15,047 nucleotides of DNA from positions 1-15,047 of the forward strand of contig JAEZHZ010000335.1 in NCBI GenBank assembly GCA_023436745.1, written 5' to 3'. Within the stretch, counting starts at the first letter, position 1. Each line of letters opens with the position of its first letter. Shown here piece after piece: positions 12,997 through 15,047 of this stretch. The translations under genes and the position numbers were made by a program. The DNA comes from Pseudomonadota bacterium. Lineage in GTDB: Bacteria > Pseudomonadota > Alphaproteobacteria > Rhizobiales > Devosiaceae. The notes under the pieces were generated by a model. That model ran no database searches and was not told the origin of the DNA. It saw only the letters and a program-made list of their open reading frames with translations.

Positions 12997-14337
12997 ATGA
13001 CCCGACCCATCGCCCTGACCGGGCTCGCCCGAGACCTGGCTGCCCGCGCCGACAGCGGCAAGGCTATCCGCGTCGGCGTCATCGGGTCCGGCGAAATGGG
13101 CACGGATCTCGTCACCCAGATGTCGCTGATGCGCGGGATCGAGATGGCCGCCATCGCCACCCGTCGGCCCCACACCGCGCTCGATGCGATGCGCATCGCC
13201 TATGGCGAGGACTCGATGGGCAAGCCCGCCGACACCCCTTCTCAGGCCACGGCCGCCATAGAGTCCGGCAAGATCGCCATCACCAGCGCCGAAACGCTCG
13301 TCACCACCCCCAATATCGACGTGGTCATCGATGCGACCGGCAAGCCCGGCGTCGCCGCCGACTACGACCTGACCGCCATGGAACATGGCAAGCACCTCGT
13401 CATGATGAATGTCGAGGCCGACGTAACCATCGGTCCCTATCTCAAGGCCCAGGCCGACCGGCTCGGCGTCGTCTACTCGGTCGGTGCAGGCGACGAGCCG
13501 AGCTCGTGCATGGAGCTTATCGAGTTCGTCACCGCCCTTGGCCTGCCGGTCGTCGCGGCCGGCAAGGGCAAGAACAATCCCCTCCGCCATGATGCCGTGC
13601 CCGACGACTATCGCGAGGAAGCAACGCGCCGGAACATGAACCCGCGCATGCTGGTCGAGTTCGTCGACGGCTCGAAGACCGCTGTCGAGATGACCGCCAT
13701 CGCCAACGCCACGGGCCTGCTGCCGGACGTGCCGGGCATGCACGGCCCCAGCGCCGACCGCGACGACATGGCCCGGGTGCTGATCCCGAAGGAGGATGGC
13801 GGCATCCTCAACTCCTCGGGCGTGGTCGACTTCACCATCGGCAAGGGCGTCGCACCCGGTGTCTTCGTCATCGTCAAGGCGGAGCACCCGCGCATCATCG
13901 AGCGGATGGACGATCTCCATATCGGCCACGGACCCTACTACGCCTTCTTCCGTCCCTACCACCTGACCAGCCTCGAAGTGCCGCTCACCTGCGCCCGCAT
14001 CATGCTGACCGGCCGGCCCGACATGGTGCCCCTGCCCCGGCCGGTCGCCGAAGTCTGTGCCGTCGCCAAGCGTGACCTGGCCGCCGGCGAGCCGCTCGAT
14101 GCCATTGGCGAGACCTGCTACCGCTCCTATGCCATGACGGCGACCGATGCCCGCACTCGGAGCGCCGTTCCCGTCGGCCTGCTCGAGGGGGGCCGGGTCA
14201 TTGCGCCGGTGCGCAAGGGCGAGTTGCTGACCACCGCCAACGCCCTGCCCGACACCACGACCAGGCTGTTCGCCCTTCGCCAGGAGCAGGACCGGATGCT
14301 CGGCTATTCGCCATCGCTCCCTGCCTTCAACGGCTAG
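12997..14337 (+). CDS. NAD(P)-dependent oxidoreductase, homoserine dehydrogenase-like with C-terminal SAF domain (COG4091 type)
   Basis: This 446-residue cytoplasmic protein has an amino-terminal Rossmann fold with GSGEMG (30-35) after strand IRVGVI, and a second strand DVVIDATGKPG at 108-118. A central catalytic region is similar to homoserine dehydrogenase (GAGDEPSSCMELIEF, then GKGKNNPL). Its carboxyl part, about 351-420 (AKRDLAAGEPLD, then GLLEGGRVIAPVRKGELL), has the look of a SAF domain. SAF domains also occur in FlgA and sugar-acid dehydratases, so automatic naming as a flagellar protein would be misleading. The substrate is unknown; family members sit in carbohydrate or polyol catabolic settings. 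The ATG at 12997 has only a weak GAG 3 nt upstream. It diverges from the chemotaxis operon and is followed by an 8-bp hairpin. Confidence 0.85.
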   Translation: MTRPIALTGLARDLAARADSGKAIRVGVIGSGEMGTDLVTQMSLMRGIEMAAIATRRPHTALDAMRIAYGEDSMGKPADTPSQATAAIESGKIAITSAETLVTTPNIDVVIDATGKPGVAADYDLTAMEHGKHLVMMNVEADVTIGPYLKAQADRLGVVYSVGAGDEPSSCMELIEFVTALGLPVVAAGKGKNNPLRHDAVPDDYREEATRRNMNPRMLVEFVDGSKTAVEMTAIANATGLLPDVPGMHGPSADRDDMARVLIPKEDGGILNSSGVVDFTIGKGVAPGVFVIVKAEHPRIIERMDDLHIGHGPYYAFFRPYHLTSLEVPLTCARIMLTGRPDMVPLPRPVAEVCAVAKRDLAAGEPLDAIGETCYRSYAMTATDARTRSAVPVGLLEGGRVIAPVRKGELLTTANALPDTTTRLFALRQEQDRMLGYSPSLPAFNG

Positions 14338-14344
14338 CGCGGCC

Positions 14345-14364
14345 GCGGCAGGCGCCCCTGCCGC
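14345..14364 (+). terminator. GC-rich hairpin after the dehydrogenase gene
   Basis: GCGGCAGG-CGCC-CCTGCCGC is a perfect 8-bp stem with a 4-nt loop, starting 7 bp after the stop at 14337. It lacks a T-run, so termination is inferred from placement between two same-strand genes that appear separately regulated. Confidence 0.55.
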
Positions 14365-14393
14365 CTTGCGCCGGCCGTCGTTGGCGCATAAAC

Positions 14394-14412
14394 CCTGATG
14401 CAGAGTATCAGG
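14394..14412 (+). promoter_or_regulatory. Iron-box-like palindrome (TGA-N9-TCA) before the siderophore-interacting protein gene
   Basis: CCTGAT-N7-ATCAGG is a perfect inverted repeat that includes TGA-N9-TCA (14396-14410), the form of the IRO box bound by the iron regulator RirA in Rhizobiales. It ends 7 nt before the ATG at 14420 and overlaps the AGGA ribosome binding site. A weak promoter pairing TTGGCG (14381) with AGTATC (14404) at 17-bp spacing would be covered by the same protein. Confidence 0.6.
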
Positions 14413-14419
14413 ATTAGAC

Positions 14420-15047
14420 ATGACCGCCGAAACGACCGATCCGCGCGCGCCCCTGCGCATCCGGCACGAAACCCGCCAGCGCCTGCTGACCGTGGCATCC
14501 GTCACCGACATCACGCCCCGCATGCGCCGCTTCACCCTCACCGGGGACATGGCCGGGTTCTTCTCGCCCGGCCACGCTGATCATATCAAGGCCTTCTTCT
14601 TCCCCCCAGGGGTGGAGCCGAAAGTGGTCCGCATCGGCCCCGGCGGCGCCGAATACGCTCCCGGTGAACGTCCCGAGATGCGCGACTACACCCCGCGCTA
14701 CTGGGACGTCGAGGCCGGCACCTTGGTGCTCGATTTCGTTCTGCACGGCGATGGCCCCGCCTCGACCTGGGCTGCCGGCGCCACCATCGGCAGCAAGCTG
14801 GTCATCGGCGGGCCCCGCGGCTCGGTGGTCGTGCCCATGACCTATGACTGGTACCTTCTCGCCGGCGACGAGACCGCCCTGCCCGCGATCGGCCGCCGCA
14901 TCGAGGAACTGCCGGCCGGCGCCCGTGTCCTCGCCGTGGTCGAAGTGGAGGACGCCGCCGAGGAGCAGCAGTTCCGCACCGCTGCTGCGCTTGAGCTCCA
15001 CTATGTGCACCTCAACGGACGCCCCGCAGGCACCACCACCCTGGTGC
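14420..15047 (+). CDS. Siderophore-interacting protein (FAD-dependent ferric-siderophore reductase family), 3' truncated by window
   Basis: The frame is open from the ATG at 14420 to the window end, giving 209 codons with no stop; the gene continues beyond. The FAD-binding domain comes first, with MRRFTLTG (35-42) and the flavin-contacting RDYTPR (88-93). LVLDFVLHGDGPASTWA (102-118) and GPRGS (131-135) follow, and the SIP carboxyl domain begins with WYLLAGDETALPAI (144-157). This order is typical of siderophore-interacting proteins (ViuB/YqjH-like), which use NAD(P)H or ferredoxin to reduce iron(III) from siderophores in the cytoplasm. AGGA lies 6 nt upstream of the start. A TGA-N9-TCA palindrome overlaps the ribosome binding site, suggesting iron-dependent repression. 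It probably forms a unit separate from the dehydrogenase upstream. Confidence 0.9.
   Translation, partial: MTAETTDPRAPLRIRHETRQRLLTVASVTDITPRMRRFTLTGDMAGFFSPGHADHIKAFFFPPGVEPKVVRIGPGGAEYAPGERPEMRDYTPRYWDVEAGTLVLDFVLHGDGPASTWAAGATIGSKLVIGGPRGSVVVPMTYDWYLLAGDETALPAIGRRIEELPAGARVLAVVEVEDAAEEQQFRTAAALELHYVHLNGRPAGTTTLV

Noticed and set aside
12997..14337. Flagellar FlgA identity for the SAF-domain protein
   Set aside because: The SAF region is only the carboxyl part. The Rossmann fold and dehydrogenase-like core show a metabolic enzyme, and proximity to chemotaxis genes is not evidence of flagellar function.
12898..14550. Long minus-strand open frame opposite the dehydrogenase and the start of the siderophore gene
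   Set aside because: Spans two real plus-strand genes and their intergenic region. Composition is atypical and it lacks recognisable motifs.
14414..15010. Minus-strand open frame near the right edge
   Set aside because: The plus-strand frame from 14420 has clear siderophore-interacting protein motifs in order, so the minus frame is its shadow.

Overview
This 15 kb window is GC-rich bacterial DNA that is almost entirely coding and dominated by one chemotaxis locus. Gene content and style point to an alphaproteobacterium, most likely of the Hyphomicrobiales. The signs are a CheA opening with the MNPM residues often seen in that class, cheD next to a CheT-like gene, a stand-alone small receiver, CtrA-like half-sites, and a TGA-N9-TCA iron box before a siderophore-interacting protein gene. 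A Devosia-like genus is possible, but nothing here proves it. No rRNA, tRNA, insertion sequence, phage gene or CRISPR array is visible.

Layout. Positions 1-242 hold the biotinyl-domain end of pyruvate carboxylase (+). It converges on a small DUF1232 membrane protein gene (-) across a perfect bidirectional terminator. From about 673 to 12841 lies the chemotaxis cluster, nearly all on the minus strand. Read in the direction of transcription it is: STAS protein, cheY, cheA (TTG start), cheW; a gap with a hairpin; a diverged receiver-only protein; then cheD, an MCP lacking a periplasmic domain, cheR, cheB; then a second cheY; then a large Cache-like, tandem-HAMP MCP ending in a DWSEF docking pentapeptide. 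One small gene (8275-8661, +) is inverted inside the cluster, divergent from cheD. It carries a DxxxQ motif like that of CheZ phosphatases and resembles CheT. To the right, on the plus strand, are a COG4091-type dehydrogenase with a SAF domain and the start of a siderophore-interacting flavoprotein running off the window end.

How the genes work together. The MCPs, CheW and CheA form the signalling array. CheA would phosphorylate CheY and CheB, and perhaps the second CheY. CheR and CheB methylate and demethylate receptors, helped by docking to the DWSEF tail of the large MCP, while CheD deamidates receptor glutamines. The DxxxQ protein is the best candidate for signal termination (CheY-P dephosphorylation). 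The STAS protein and the small receiver are accessory parts of unknown role.

Most worth follow-up: the inverted DxxxQ gene and its symmetric shared promoter palindrome with cheD; the matching E-L-F carboxyl termini of CheD and that protein; the operator-like dyads and CtrA-like site before the large MCP; a near-repeat shared by two intergenic regions; and the iron-box palindrome overlapping the ribosome binding site of the last gene.
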